Positions 29,201-37,187 of a stretch of 64,000 nucleotides of DNA are shown here, in pieces. Every line of letters begins with the position of its first letter. The first letter of the stretch is position 1. The DNA comes from Methanomassiliicoccaceae archaeon COG_1 (GTDB lineage Archaea; Thermoplasmatota; Thermoplasmata; Methanomassiliicoccales; Methanomethylophilaceae). The stretch spans positions 606,313-670,312 of the forward strand of contig JAQQTI010000001.1 of the NCBI GenBank assembly GCA_028561875.1. The letters run 5' to 3'. Under the pieces are notes generated by a model, which was not told where the DNA came from, did no database searches, and worked only from the letters and a program-made list of their open reading frames with translations. The position numbers and the translations under genes were made by a program.

Positions 29201-29303
29201 GGCGTTCGACGAGGTAGACGTGTATGTTCCTGTTAGCAAGGTCGAGGGCCGCCTGTATGCCGGCGATGCCTCCACCAATTACCAATGCGGATTTTGTCGT
29301 CAA
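26232..29303 (-). CDS. hdrA: Heterodisulfide reductase subunit A, long two-FAD-domain form
   Basis: HdrA is the flavin subunit where electrons bifurcate to ferredoxin and to HdrBC, which reduces CoM-S-S-CoB. This 1023-residue protein has two nucleotide-binding starts (GGGIAGIQAALDLANRN near the N-terminus and GGGITGMTAALDIAAQG near 640), an N-terminal ferredoxin-like Cys set (CTACGDCVAKC, CGVCAKTC), the HdrA-type VCHCGINIGSVV block near 490, and two C-terminal 4Fe-4S motifs (CEGCATCVACC, CKGCGCCVAACP). Single-module HdrA is about 650 residues. The start is TTG 29303, because GGAGG lies 8 bases before it and LTTKSALVIGGG fits the family; an ATG at 29348 would add 15 non-family residues. hdrB and hdrC are not in the window. 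Confidence 0.94.
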   Translation of the reverse strand: MTTKSALVIGGGIAGIQAALDLANRNIHVYLVERRASIGGVMCSLDKTFPTNDCSACILSPKMADVNGHPNITMMTYHEVKRVDGEAGNFKVTVLKKPRYVDPTACTACGDCVAKCPTKGIPNEYEYNLTTRRAIYIPHSQAVPRVALIDPDFCKMIINGKCGVCAKTCQKNAIHYDEKPEDVVLDIGSIIVATGFNVWDASEAAEYGYGRFANVVTSIEFERLMGSAGPFDGHTPIPSTISKDKFGAVQKGTTEKAPKSIAWIQCCGSRSHKKGWKQYCSSVCCMYAAKQAMITKEHGDVDEDIYYMDIRSYGKEFENYIHRCEDEYGIGMHRGARVSNVEEDPVTKQVTVNYTDAENNPQSKTYDLVVLSVGLVSPDGAQETADVIGIDLNEYGFARTTVYQPLETTRKGVFVTGAFAAPKDIPTSVAEASGAAAKAGAYVVNDKDFVPCKPKEYPPEKDVEGKEPRIGVWVCHCGINIGSVVDVPGVVEYVKTLPHVVLAEETKYACAQDTLNAISEAIKTHDLNRVVVASCTPRTHEPLFREACRNGGLNMYLYNMANIRDQCSWIHMHSPEAATKKSKDLVRMAISKACLLEPLQGTNIPITQAAAVVGGGITGMTAALDIAAQGIPVHLFERDKELGGFARNFNFKEDGVAVSDFLAATIRKVEACKRITVYKGAKIKAIPGFVGNFTVQLEDGKEIPVGAILFAVGAARYQPTEYGYGRDGKVKTQIDVECELEAGRFKGENVVFIQCVGSRNDKVAYCSRVCCASALRNAIKIKMQNPTANVSIIHKDIRTYGFREDLYYRASQMGVRFLKRPEDSALPEYDGKSVKAYDTTLGAEVSIPVDTLVLSTGIAPEREEKERLAIMVKVPLSKDGFYFEAHQKLRPLDFATEGVFVAGTAHWPKFMDECIAQGSGAAARMLTYISKDSFVSEGIIASVANPSVCEGCATCVACCEYNAITIVQNEEGRPVASVNPGLCKGCGCCVAACPSGAMEQRGFRNKQIIAEIDALLDEASVKE

Positions 29304-29869
29304 ATCTTTTCCTCCGTTGCCAATACAAGGTTGGGAACGTGCGGACATGCTTAGCCTTTAATAAAACCCTTCTCTAGCAATTATTTAATATAAGATTTGC
29401 ATTAATATTAAAACTCTCAAAAACAGGAGAGAACGTTTACCTTCCAAATTTTAGGTTGACTGAAAATGGTATGAGCCAGACTCATTTTTTGATTTGAAAA
29501 ATCTATTTACCTTAAAAGGCAATGTAACAAGAAATATTGTACATAAAATGAATACGAGTTTTCAAACTCGTATTATTTTTAGGAGAAGCTAATTCCCCTT
29601 AGCCCGCGATGCGGAAAACAAAACCGTTATTTATCGAAAGCATCCCAGTAAATTCAACCCGAGACAATCTGGCTCATGTATATTGGATTGGTTCGTTGGC
29701 ATCCAACGTACCGGGATGGGGGCGCTTCCCGCATCGGCGAACCGATGGCCCGGCGGCGCGCAAGTACGGTCATTGCCGATTCCTACAACCAATTTGGAGT
29801 CGCGCCACATGCCGGAAAACCCCGGGGATTCCCGAAGGATTATTACGGAAACCGGGGGATGACCCCACC
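29304..29869 (+). other. AT-rich intergenic region with hairpins, upstream of hdrA and rnp2
   Basis: About 290 bases next to hdrA are strikingly AT-rich and must hold the minus-strand hdrA promoter; ATTTAATATAAG near 29384-29395 is one candidate. Two plus-strand hairpins end in T runs: ATGAG/CTCAT with TTTTTT (29471-29490), and a perfect 11-bp palindrome AATACGAGTTT/AAACTCGTATT with spacer TC (29551-29574) followed by ATTTTTA. The GC-rich part from about 29690 is open in the rnp2 frame but resembles no protein. Confidence 0.5.
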
Positions 29870-30193
29870 ATGACGGTGAAGTCCGAGAGGGGCAGGCGCA
29901 GGTACATCGCGTTCAAGGTGTCCCCCTCCCTCACGCGCAGGGCGCTCATAGAGTCCATCCCCGGCGGCAAGACGTTCAACGTCATCCAATGCGCCAGGGG
30001 AATGGCGATCGTGCGCTGCTCCCCCGCCAACGTCAGGGAGTGCGAGGCGGCGGTGGGGGCCGCCGACCCCTCCGCCGAGCCCCTCGCGATGTCCGGCACG
30101 ATCCGCACCCTCCGCGACAGGTACCAGGTGCTCAAGGAGACCGCCCCCGAGAAGCCATCGGTCGCGGCCAAGCGCGGACGTCCCCCAAATTAA
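29870..30193 (+). CDS. rnp2: Ribonuclease P protein component 2 (Pop5)
   Basis: Pop5 is a protein subunit of archaeal RNase P, which trims tRNA 5' ends. The 107 residues begin MTVKSERGRRRYIAFKVS and contain FNVIQCARGMAIVRC, matching the family. ATG 29870 is chosen: the frame is open for 87 codons upstream, but that part lacks family similarity and would give an oversized protein. It precedes psmA, as in many archaea. Confidence 0.9.
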   Translation: MTVKSERGRRRYIAFKVSPSLTRRALIESIPGGKTFNVIQCARGMAIVRCSPANVRECEAAVGAADPSAEPLAMSGTIRTLRDRYQVLKETAPEKPSVAAKRGRPPN

Positions 30194-30204
30194 TTATTAA
30201 ATAG
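30193..30204 (+). promoter_or_regulatory. Candidate promoter of the psmA superoperon
   Basis: AATTATTAAATA runs from the rnp2 stop codon and lies about 40 bases before the psmA ATG at 30241. Confidence 0.5.
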
Positions 30205-30240
30205 GGACGAGGTATCCCTCGCCTACAAGAGGCAACCTAA

Positions 30241-30981
30241 ATGCAACCAGGACAAATGGCATATGATCGGGGGATCACCGTCTTCAGCCCCGACGGAAGG
30301 CTGTTCCAGGTAGAATACGCCCGCGAGGCCGTCAAGAAGGGGACGACCACGATCGGCATCAAGTTCAAGGACGGGGTCCTCCTCCTCGTCGACAAGAGGG
30401 TCTCGAGCAGGCTCGTCGAGCCCAGGTCCATTGAGAAGATCTACGACATCGACGACTACATCGGCTGCGCGACCTCCGGGCTGGTCGCGGACGCGAGGAT
30501 TCTCGTCGACGAGGCGAGGAAGGATGTCCAGATCCACCGCGTCAACTACGGCGAAAACATCGGCGTCGAGATGCTCACCAAGAAGGTCTGCGACTACGAG
30601 CAGAACTACACTCAGTACGGCGGCGTGCGCCCGTTCGGCACCGCCCTGCTCGTCGCGGGCACGGACGACCTCGGCGTCCACCTCTTCGAGACCGACCCCT
30701 CGGGGGCCCTCGTCGCGTACAAGGCGACCTGCATCGGCACCGGACGGTCCACCGTCATGGAGATCCTCGAGAGGGACTTCAAGGAGGGCATGTCCTACGA
30801 GAGCGCCCTCACCCTCGGGCTCTCCGCCCTCGCGGAGGTCATCGAGGACCGGCCCAAGCCGGAGTCCGTAGAGATCGGCGTCGTCAGGACCGCCGCCAAG
30901 TTCAAGAGGCTCTCCGAGGCCGAGAAGGCCAAGGCGATCTCCAGACTCGACGCCAAGAAGCCCGCCAAGGCCAAAGCCTGA
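30241..30981 (+). CDS. psmA: Proteasome alpha subunit
   Basis: Forms the outer, gating ring of the 20S proteasome. The 246 residues start MQPGQMAYDRGITVFSPDGR, the gate and H0 helix, with the alpha-type QVEYAREAVKKGTTTIGI and GVRPFGTALLVAGTD. The Ala/Lys-rich tail is typical. It opens the conserved archaeal proteasome-exosome superoperon with sdo1, rrp4, rrp41, rrp42, rpl37ae, rpoP, pcc1 and pfdB. Confidence 0.97.
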   Translation: MQPGQMAYDRGITVFSPDGRLFQVEYAREAVKKGTTTIGIKFKDGVLLLVDKRVSSRLVEPRSIEKIYDIDDYIGCATSGLVADARILVDEARKDVQIHRVNYGENIGVEMLTKKVCDYEQNYTQYGGVRPFGTALLVAGTDDLGVHLFETDPSGALVAYKATCIGTGRSTVMEILERDFKEGMSYESALTLGLSALAEVIEDRPKPESVEIGVVRTAAKFKRLSEAEKAKAISRLDAKKPAKAKA

Positions 30982-30992
30982 AGGGACCGGAG

Positions 30993-31685
30993 TTGGTAGA
31001 CCTCGACGACGCCATTGTCGCTAGGCTGGAGAGCCACGGCGAGAGGTTCGAGATACTCATCGACCCCGCCGCCATGGACCAGCTCAAGCAGGGAAGGCAG
31101 GTCGACCTGTCGCGGTACCTCGCGGTAGAGGAGGTCTTCAAGGACGCCCGCAGGGGCGAACGCCCGGCGGACTCCGCCGTGCGCGAGGCGTTCGGCACCG
31201 ATGACATCGGCGAGATCGCGAGGCGCATCGTCGAGAAGGGCGAGGTGCAGATGACGGCCGAGCAGCGCAGGGAACTGCTCGATACGAAGCGGCGGCGGAT
31301 CGTCGCCTACATCGCCGCCAACGCGATCGACCCGCAGACGAGGCTCCCCCACCCCCCGAAGAGGATCGAGATAGCCCTCGAGGAGGGCAAATTCCGCGTG
31401 GACCCGTTCAAGCCCTTCGACAGGGAGGTCGAAGAGGCGATGAGGGTCCTGCGCCCGCTCATGCCCATACGGTTCGAGAGGTCCCGCGTCGCCATCCGCA
31501 TCAGGGGCGAGGACTACGGCCGCTGCTACGACGACCTCGCCAGGTACGGCGTCGTCGAGAGGGAGGAGTGGACCGCCGACGGGCATTGGATCGGCGTCAT
31601 GGAGATCCCCGCCGGCACCATCGCAGAGCTCACCGAGCGCCTCAGGCAAAGGACGAGAGGCGAGGCCTCGGTGAAGCTGATTTGA
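30993..31685 (+). CDS. sdo1: Ribosome maturation protein SDO1 (SBDS)
   Basis: SBDS/SDO1 acts late in large-subunit maturation, releasing aIF6. The 230 residues show the N-terminal FYSH-type region (LDDAIVARLESHGERFEILI), GEVQMTAEQRREL, RRRIVAYIAANAIDPQT and the C-terminal ferredoxin-like domain. The start is a TTG at 30993, eleven bases after psmA, preceded by GGGACCGGAG. Confidence 0.95.
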   Translation: MVDLDDAIVARLESHGERFEILIDPAAMDQLKQGRQVDLSRYLAVEEVFKDARRGERPADSAVREAFGTDDIGEIARRIVEKGEVQMTAEQRRELLDTKRRRIVAYIAANAIDPQTRLPHPPKRIEIALEEGKFRVDPFKPFDREVEEAMRVLRPLMPIRFERSRVAIRIRGEDYGRCYDDLARYGVVEREEWTADGHWIGVMEIPAGTIAELTERLRQRTRGEASVKLI

Positions 31686-31703
31686 CATTCCGAGAGTGAT
31701 ACA

Positions 31704-32435
31704 ATGGAAAGAAGAAACGCCAGAAGGTCCCGCGAGATCGTGGTGCCCGGCGACGTGCTCGGGGACTCCGACGCGTTCGACGCGGGCGACAACGCATACG
31801 AGGCCGGCGGCAAGATCCGCTCCCTGGTGGCGGGCGTCAAGTCCTGCCAGGGCGGAGCGGTCGGCGTCATCCCCATGAGCGGCTGCTACATGCCCGAGAC
31901 GGGTGACACCGTAATCGGTGTGATAAGCGACATCGGCCCGTCCAACTGGATGGCCGATATCGGCGCCCCCTACCCGGCGCCGCTGCACGTCAGCGAGGTC
32001 CCGTGGAAGGTGGAGTTCGGCGACACGTCGCGCTTCCTCACCGTGGGCGACGTGGTGCTCATGAAGGTGCTCCTCGTCGACGAGAGCAAGAAGATCAAGG
32101 TCACGATGAAGGATTCCGGCCTCAGGAAGATCGAGGGCGGGGAACTCGTGACCGTCCCGCATTCCAGGATATCCCGCGTCATCGGGAAGGGCGGGTCGAT
32201 GATACAGATGCTGAAGGAGATGACCGACTGCCGCATCCTCGTGGGGCAGAACGGCCGGATTTGGATAGACGGCGACGACGAGAACGTCGCCGTGGCCGCC
32301 GACGCGGTGAGGCTGATTGACGAGCAGGCCCGCGCTCCGAACCTCACCGAAAGGGTCAGGGATTTCATCGCGGGGAAGATACCGCAGTCCGCGCTCTCGG
32401 ACGGCGGCGATTACGACGGGGAGGGTTCCGAATGA
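31704..32435 (+). CDS. rrp4: Exosome complex RNA-binding protein Rrp4
   Basis: Cap protein of the archaeal exosome that guides RNA into the RNase PH ring. Order in the 243 residues: N-terminal barrel (REIVVPGDVLGD), S1 domain (about 65-145, GDTVIGVISDIGPSNWMADIG) and KH domain (SRISRVIGKGGSMIQMLKEM). The stop overlaps the rrp41 start by 4 bases. Confidence 0.96.
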   Translation: MERRNARRSREIVVPGDVLGDSDAFDAGDNAYEAGGKIRSLVAGVKSCQGGAVGVIPMSGCYMPETGDTVIGVISDIGPSNWMADIGAPYPAPLHVSEVPWKVEFGDTSRFLTVGDVVLMKVLLVDESKKIKVTMKDSGLRKIEGGELVTVPHSRISRVIGKGGSMIQMLKEMTDCRILVGQNGRIWIDGDDENVAVAADAVRLIDEQARAPNLTERVRDFIAGKIPQSALSDGGDYDGEGSE

Positions 32436-33181
32436 GCGGACATACAGACGTGGTTTTGGTTGACGAACAGGGCATCAGGATAGACGGCAGGAAGGTCGAC
32501 GAGAAGAGGCCCATGAAGATAGAGGCGGGAGTCCTCAAGAATGCGGACGGGTCCTGCTACCTGGAAATAGGGAAGAACAAGGTGCTCTGCGCCGTATACG
32601 GGCCGAGAGAGTGCCGCCCGAGGCATCTGCAGGACCCCACGAAGGCGATCATCCAGTGCAAGTACAACATGGAGGCCTACTCCGTCAGCGACAGGAAGAG
32701 GCCGGGTACGGACAGGAGGAGCGTCGAGATCTCGAAGCTCATCTCCGAGGCCCTCTCCAGCGTCGTGCAGGTCGACCTCTACCCCCGGGCTAGCATCGAC
32801 GTGTACATCGAGATCCTGCAGGCGAACGCGGGCACGAGGTGCGCCGGCCTCACGGCGGCCTCGGTCGCCCTCGCCGACGCCGGCATCCCCATGAGGGACG
32901 TCGTGCCCGCCATCGCCTGCGGCAAGGCCGACGGGCAGGTGCTCCTCGACCTCAACAAGGAGGAGGACAACTTCGGGCAGGCCGACGTACCGCTCGCCAT
33001 CGTCCCCTCGACGGACGAGATCGTCCTGCTGCAGATGGACGGCAACATGACCCGCGACGAGCTCGGGCGGGGGCTCGACATGGCGTTCGCCGCCGCCCAC
33101 GAGGTCTACGACCTGCAGAGGGACGCGCTCAGGCGCCGGTACTCCGCCATCACCAAGGGGGAGGGCGATACCGATGAGTGA
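32432..33181 (+). CDS. rrp41: Exosome complex exonuclease Rrp41
   Basis: Catalytic RNase PH-type subunit of the exosome (phosphorolytic 3'-5' exonuclease). The 249 residues include RIDGRKVDEKRPMKIEAGVL, GKNKVLCAVYGPRECRPRH, RRSVEISKLI and the metal/catalytic region CGKADGQVLLDLNKEEDN. It overlaps rrp4 and rrp42, so translation is coupled. Confidence 0.96.
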   Translation: MSGHTDVVLVDEQGIRIDGRKVDEKRPMKIEAGVLKNADGSCYLEIGKNKVLCAVYGPRECRPRHLQDPTKAIIQCKYNMEAYSVSDRKRPGTDRRSVEISKLISEALSSVVQVDLYPRASIDVYIEILQANAGTRCAGLTAASVALADAGIPMRDVVPAIACGKADGQVLLDLNKEEDNFGQADVPLAIVPSTDEIVLLQMDGNMTRDELGRGLDMAFAAAHEVYDLQRDALRRRYSAITKGEGDTDE

Positions 33182-33974
33182 TGACTTCATCGTCTCGCAG
33201 ATCAAGCGCGACCACATCGCGAAGCTCATCGGCGGGGGCCGGAGGGAGGACGGCCGCCGGCTGGACGAGTTCAGGAAGCTCAGGGTGGAGACCGGCCTCA
33301 TCGAGAGCGCCGACGGCTCCGCGAGGGTCGACCTCGGGGACACTACCGTCATCGCCGGCGTGAAGATCGTCCCGGGCACACCCTACGCGGACGCCCCCGC
33401 CGACGGCACCATCACCACCGGCGCCGAGTTCACCGCCATGGCCCACCCGACCTTCGAGCCCGGGCCTCCCGGCGAGGACGCCATCGAGCTCGCCCGCGTG
33501 GTCGACAGGGGGATCAGGGAGTCCGGCATGGTGGAGGTCGGCAAGCTCTGCATCAAGGAAGGGGAGCAGATATGGATGGTCTACATCGACATCTACATCA
33601 TCAACCACGACGGCAACCTGTTCGACGCCTCGAACATAGCCAGCGTGTGCGCCCTGAAGACCGCCGTCATACCCAACGGGCAGTACGGCATAAAGGACGG
33701 GGCCGGGAACGCAGTGCCAGACGCGCCCCTCCCCACCGTCTGCCTGCCCGTCTCCGTGACCCACTGGAAGATAGGCAACGATTTAATAGTAGACCCTAAT
33801 TTCGACGAAGAAGCTATCGCATCCGCGCGCCTCACCGTATGCACCGACGATGCGGGCAACTACCGCGCCATGCAGAAGGGCGGGAAGGGCTCGATCACCC
33901 GCGCCGACCTGGAGCACTGCCTGGACGCGGCCGTCGAACTCGGCAGGCGGATTAGGGAGCAGATCAAGGGATGA
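33174..33974 (+). CDS. rrp42: Exosome complex component Rrp42
   Basis: Non-catalytic RNase PH-type partner of Rrp41 in the hexameric ring. The 266 residues contain RREDGRRLDEFRKLRVETGL, DTTVIAGVKIVPGTPY, ARVVDRGIRESG and WMVYIDIYIINHDGNLFDA. A short AT-rich patch (33775-33830) stands out within otherwise GC-rich coding sequence; the reading frame is intact across it. Confidence 0.96.
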   Translation: MSDDFIVSQIKRDHIAKLIGGGRREDGRRLDEFRKLRVETGLIESADGSARVDLGDTTVIAGVKIVPGTPYADAPADGTITTGAEFTAMAHPTFEPGPPGEDAIELARVVDRGIRESGMVEVGKLCIKEGEQIWMVYIDIYIINHDGNLFDASNIASVCALKTAVIPNGQYGIKDGAGNAVPDAPLPTVCLPVSVTHWKIGNDLIVDPNFDEEAIASARLTVCTDDAGNYRAMQKGGKGSITRADLEHCLDAAVELGRRIREQIKG

Positions 33975-33980
33975 TATTCA

Positions 33981-34268
33981 ATGTCGAAAAGGACATCCAA
34001 GGCAGGGACCTCGGGCAGGTTCGGCGCCAGGTACGGCGTCGTCGTCCGCAACAGGGTAAAATCCATAGAGAGGGTGCAGAGGGCGCACCACGAGTGCCCC
34101 AGCTGCCACCACAAGTCGGTCAAGCGCGTCTCCGCCGGCATCTGGGAGTGCAGGCACTGCGGCAACAAGTTCGCCGCCGAGGCCTACAGCCCCCGGATGA
34201 AGAGGGCGGAGGACGTCGTCGCCGAGCGCAAGGCGGACGCGTTTGCGGAACCCGTCGCCGAGGAATGA
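33981..34268 (+). CDS. rpl37ae: 50S ribosomal protein L37Ae
   Basis: Zinc-ribbon ribosomal protein (eL43), 95 residues: SKRTSKAGTSGRFGARYG, CPSC and CRHCGNKFAAEAY give the two Cys pairs. It is part of the exosome superoperon, 6 bases after rrp42. Confidence 0.95.
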   Translation: MSKRTSKAGTSGRFGARYGVVVRNRVKSIERVQRAHHECPSCHHKSVKRVSAGIWECRHCGNKFAAEAYSPRMKRAEDVVAERKADAFAEPVAEE

Positions 34269-34283
34269 GAACCAGGTGGTCGG

Positions 34284-34415
34284 ATGTACAGGTGCGCCAA
34301 ATGCAACGAGCCCATCAGGAACATGACCTCGATCGGGCTGCAGTGCGACAAATGCGGCTCCAGGATCTTCGTCAAGGAGCGCCCCAACGTCAAGAAGATC
34401 CTGAAGTCGGACTGA
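34284..34415 (+). CDS. rpoP: DNA-directed RNA polymerase subunit P (Rpb12-like)
   Basis: A 43-residue zinc protein: MYRCAKCNEPIRN followed by LQCDKCGSRIFVKERP. The two CxxC pairs and the length fit archaeal RNA polymerase subunit P. The ATG at 34284 follows GGTGGTCGG and the stop TGA (34413-34415) sits 1 base before pcc1. Its place after L37Ae is the usual archaeal order. Confidence 0.93.
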   Translation: MYRCAKCNEPIRNMTSIGLQCDKCGSRIFVKERPNVKKILKSD

Positions 34416-34416
34416 C

Positions 34417-34656
34417 ATGCCGGGAGCCGTCCTGAGGACGGACGGGCCGGGGGCGGGGACGGCCGCGAGGGCGCTCGCCCCCGAGACCCGTCGCGACCTC
34501 CCGCGGACGCTGTCCTCCGTCGTCCTGGAGGAGGGGGCCGCGGTCCTCCGCGTGGAGGCCGCGGACACCTCGTCCATGAGGGCGGCGCTGAACTCCTACC
34601 TGGAATGCCTGGCCGTCACCGAGAACATCAACAGGATAACGAAGGCTGAGAAATGA
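34417..34656 (+). CDS. pcc1: KEOPS complex subunit Pcc1
   Basis: Pcc1 is the dimerisation subunit of KEOPS, which makes t6A37 in tRNA. The 79 residues are short but end in the family helix (SSMRAALNSYLECLAVTENI). Overlap with pfdB is 4 bases. Functionally it supplies the t6A that the methylthiotransferase at 10.3 kb would modify. Confidence 0.88.
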   Translation: MPGAVLRTDGPGAGTAARALAPETRRDLPRTLSSVVLEEGAAVLRVEAADTSSMRAALNSYLECLAVTENINRITKAEK

Positions 34657-35030
34657 ACGGAATTAGCCCCCAGCTGCAGAACCAGATCACCCAGTTCCAG
34701 CAGGTGCAGCAGCAGCTGCAGAACGTCTCCGCACAGAAGAGCCAGATGAAGGCGCAGGAGAGGGAGTTGCAGAGGACGCTCGAGGAGCTCGGGAAGTCCT
34801 CGGGCGACGTCTACAGGAACGTCGGCGTGCTACTCATCATGGTGGATGACAGGGATGCCCTGAAGGCCGAGCTGGAGGAGTCCCTCGAAACCCTCGGCAT
34901 CAGGGTGAGGGGCCTCGAGAAGCAGGAGAAGTCCCTCCGCGACAAGTACGAGACCCTCCAGGACGCTATCAACCGCGCCATGGGCGGCGCCCCGGCCGCC
35001 AAGACTCCCCAGGAAGACGAGGAGCGATGA
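34653..35030 (+). CDS. pfdB: Prefoldin subunit beta
   Basis: Prefoldin beta is a coiled-coil chaperone subunit. The 125 residues start with a long Gln-rich helix (LQNQITQFQQVQQQLQNVSA), have the beta-hairpin region SSGDVYRNVGVLLIMVD and a second helix. The acidic tail (PQEDEER) closes the superoperon. Confidence 0.95.
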   Translation: MNGISPQLQNQITQFQQVQQQLQNVSAQKSQMKAQERELQRTLEELGKSSGDVYRNVGVLLIMVDDRDALKAELEESLETLGIRVRGLEKQEKSLRDKYETLQDAINRAMGGAPAAKTPQEDEER

Positions 35031-35052
35031 ACCTCGGGGCCGCGCCCCCGTC

Positions 35053-35060
35053 TTTTTATC
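35053..35060 (+). promoter_or_regulatory. TATA box of the ABC exporter operon
   Basis: TTTTTATC lies about 27 bases before the ATG at 35083, a spacing that suggests a leaderless transcript. Confidence 0.45.
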
Positions 35061-35082
35061 TGTCGTCCCCCTTCCTTGAGGC

Positions 35083-35808
35083 ATGGGTAAAGCACTCGTT
35101 CTGGAGGACGTCCGCAAATCCTACGGAGGGAGGGAGGCTGTCAAGGGCATCTCCTTCGAAGTGGATGAGGGCGAGATCTTCGGATTGATAGGGCCCAACG
35201 GCGCGGGCAAGACGACCACGCTCCGCATGATCTGCACGCTGCTGAAGGTGGGCTCTGGCACCATCAAGGTGTACGGGCACGACGTCATGGGGGAGAGCAC
35301 GGCGGTGAGGAACGTCATCAGCTACCTCCCCGAGGACGCCGGCGCGTACAGGGAGATGACCGGCCGCGCCTACCTCAAGTTCGTCGCCGGGTTCTTCGCC
35401 GACGGCAGAGAAGCCGAGGCGATGGCCGAGCGTGGCATAGGGATGAGCGGCCTTGACGAAAGGATCGACTCCAAGGTCGAGACGTACAGCAAGGGCATGA
35501 GGAGGAGACTCCTCATCGCCCGCGCCATGATGTCGAGGCCGAAGCTCGCCGTAATGGACGAGATCACCTCCGGGCTCGACGTTATGAACGCGTACGAGAT
35601 CAGAGAGATGGTGGGGAGCATCGCCAGAAGCGGCACCACCGTGCTCATCTCCAGCCACAACATGTACGAAGTGGAGAGCCTCTGCAGCCGCGTAGCCATG
35701 ATCAACCACGGGGAGATCGTACTCTCCGGCACCCCCGCCGAGCTGAAGGAGGAGGCGGGCGCATCTAACCTCGAAGAAGTCTTCGTCAGAGCGGTGAGGT
35801 CGCAATGA
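35083..35808 (+). CDS. ABC transporter ATP-binding protein (ABC-2/NatA type)
   Basis: A 241-residue ATPase: Walker A GPNGAGKTT (about 38-46), the Q-loop region SYLPEDAGAYREMTGRAYL, signature YSKGMRRRL, Walker B LAVMDEITSGLD and the H-loop SSHNMYEVE. It pairs with the permease that overlaps its stop by 4 bases. The NatA-like sequence suggests export, but the substrate is not known. Confidence 0.92.
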   Translation: MGKALVLEDVRKSYGGREAVKGISFEVDEGEIFGLIGPNGAGKTTTLRMICTLLKVGSGTIKVYGHDVMGESTAVRNVISYLPEDAGAYREMTGRAYLKFVAGFFADGREAEAMAERGIGMSGLDERIDSKVETYSKGMRRRLLIARAMMSRPKLAVMDEITSGLDVMNAYEIREMVGSIARSGTTVLISSHNMYEVESLCSRVAMINHGEIVLSGTPAELKEEAGASNLEEVFVRAVRSQ

Positions 35809-37187
35809 ACCATCTGGCTAACATCACCCTGAAAGAGCTCAAGGACCTGTTCACGCCCTCCGCGGTCGCCACGCTCTTCGTGCTCGTCGTGGTCTTCGCC
35901 TCGCTCGGCACCGCGCTCAGAGGCGCCGACGAGGGCTACTCGGAAGACGAGGATTTCGGGGTGGCGTACGCCGGCGACCCCGACGGGAGGATCGCCGCCG
36001 GCGGCATCGAGTTCACCGTCAGGGACATGATGGTCGCGGGGTACATCGCGAACCACGGTGGCGTCACCCCGGAGGAGGCGAGGAAGCATGTCATCTTCAC
36101 CGATGCCTCCGACGAGGACGGGATATTCGATTGGATGGAGGACAACGGCATGAGGTATGCGGTGGGCGCCCCCGACGCGGACAGATTGAGGGGTGGCATC
36201 TCCAAGGAGAGGATGCCCTTCCGGACCTACTACATATTCGAGAACGGGGGCATACTGGGGTCGGGCAACAGCTCCGTGCCCGCCAGCATCGTGGCCGGTG
36301 CCTCGGCGTACGTCTCCGCCCTGCTCATCAAGGCCGGAATGGGCTCCGACGCCCCTGCCGCGGTCCGGTCCCCGTTCTACGCCGACAACGGCGACGCGAG
36401 GACGCGCGTGAACGGCGAGGCGCAGGACGCCGAGCCGGGGGCCATCGCCTCCGCGTTAGCGAAGAACAGCATGGTCATCCCCATCATCATCACGTTCGTC
36501 ATCATGATGGTCGGTTCGATGGTCATCTCCTCGATCGGCAGCGAGAAGGAGAACAAGACGCTCGAGACGCTGCTCACGATGCCGGTGAGAAGGACCACCG
36601 TGATATCGGGCAAGCTACTCGCGGCCACCCTCTTCGGCCTGTTCTACGGCGCGGTGTTCATGGTCGGCATGAAGGTCTACACCAACGGCATAATGGACGG
36701 ATCGGGCGACGTCGACCTCGCCTCCCTCGGGCTGAGCATGGGGGCCGGCGACTGGGCGCTGCTCTTCATCCTGCTGTTCCTCGCGATCTTCACCGCCCTC
36801 GGAATCTGCATGATCCTCGGCGCGTTCACGAAGAACTACAAGACGGCGCAGACGATGACGACGCCCATCGCCTTCCTCGCGTTCGTCCCCATGATCGTGT
36901 TCATGATCACTAGCTGGGGCGCGCTGCCCGGGATCGCGCGGGGCATCATGTTCGCAATACCGTTCTCCCACCCGATGATGGCGATAAACAACCTGATGTT
37001 CGGCGACTACGCCACGGTGTTCGCCGGGATCGTGTACCTCACGATCCTCGACGCCCTGCTGATGTACGCCACGGTAAAGATCTACAAATCCGACATCCTC
37101 GTCACCGGCCTCTCGCAGTCCGAGGGCGCGACGAGGTTCGGATCGGTGTTCGCCGGGAAATGGAGGAGGGGCGATGAGGACCGCTGA
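35805..37187 (+). CDS. ABC-2 type transporter permease
   Basis: A 460-residue membrane protein of the NatB/ABC-2 type. One helix near 22-40 is followed by a large extracytoplasmic domain of about 190 residues, then about five helices from 235 onward, with the ABC-2 block IGSEKENKTLETLLTMPVRRTTVISGKLLA. It overlaps the preceding ATPase and the DHH gene (14 bases), so the three are one transcription unit. Confidence 0.9.
   Translation: MNHLANITLKELKDLFTPSAVATLFVLVVVFASLGTALRGADEGYSEDEDFGVAYAGDPDGRIAAGGIEFTVRDMMVAGYIANHGGVTPEEARKHVIFTDASDEDGIFDWMEDNGMRYAVGAPDADRLRGGISKERMPFRTYYIFENGGILGSGNSSVPASIVAGASAYVSALLIKAGMGSDAPAAVRSPFYADNGDARTRVNGEAQDAEPGAIASALAKNSMVIPIIITFVIMMVGSMVISSIGSEKENKTLETLLTMPVRRTTVISGKLLAATLFGLFYGAVFMVGMKVYTNGIMDGSGDVDLASLGLSMGAGDWALLFILLFLAIFTALGICMILGAFTKNYKTAQTMTTPIAFLAFVPMIVFMITSWGALPGIARGIMFAIPFSHPMMAINNLMFGDYATVFAGIVYLTILDALLMYATVKIYKSDILVTGLSQSEGATRFGSVFAGKWRRGDEDR

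Noticed and set aside
29609..29869. N-terminal extension of rnp2 in the same open frame
   Set aside because: The 87 extra residues lack family resemblance and would make Pop5 far too long; ATG 29870 fits the family.
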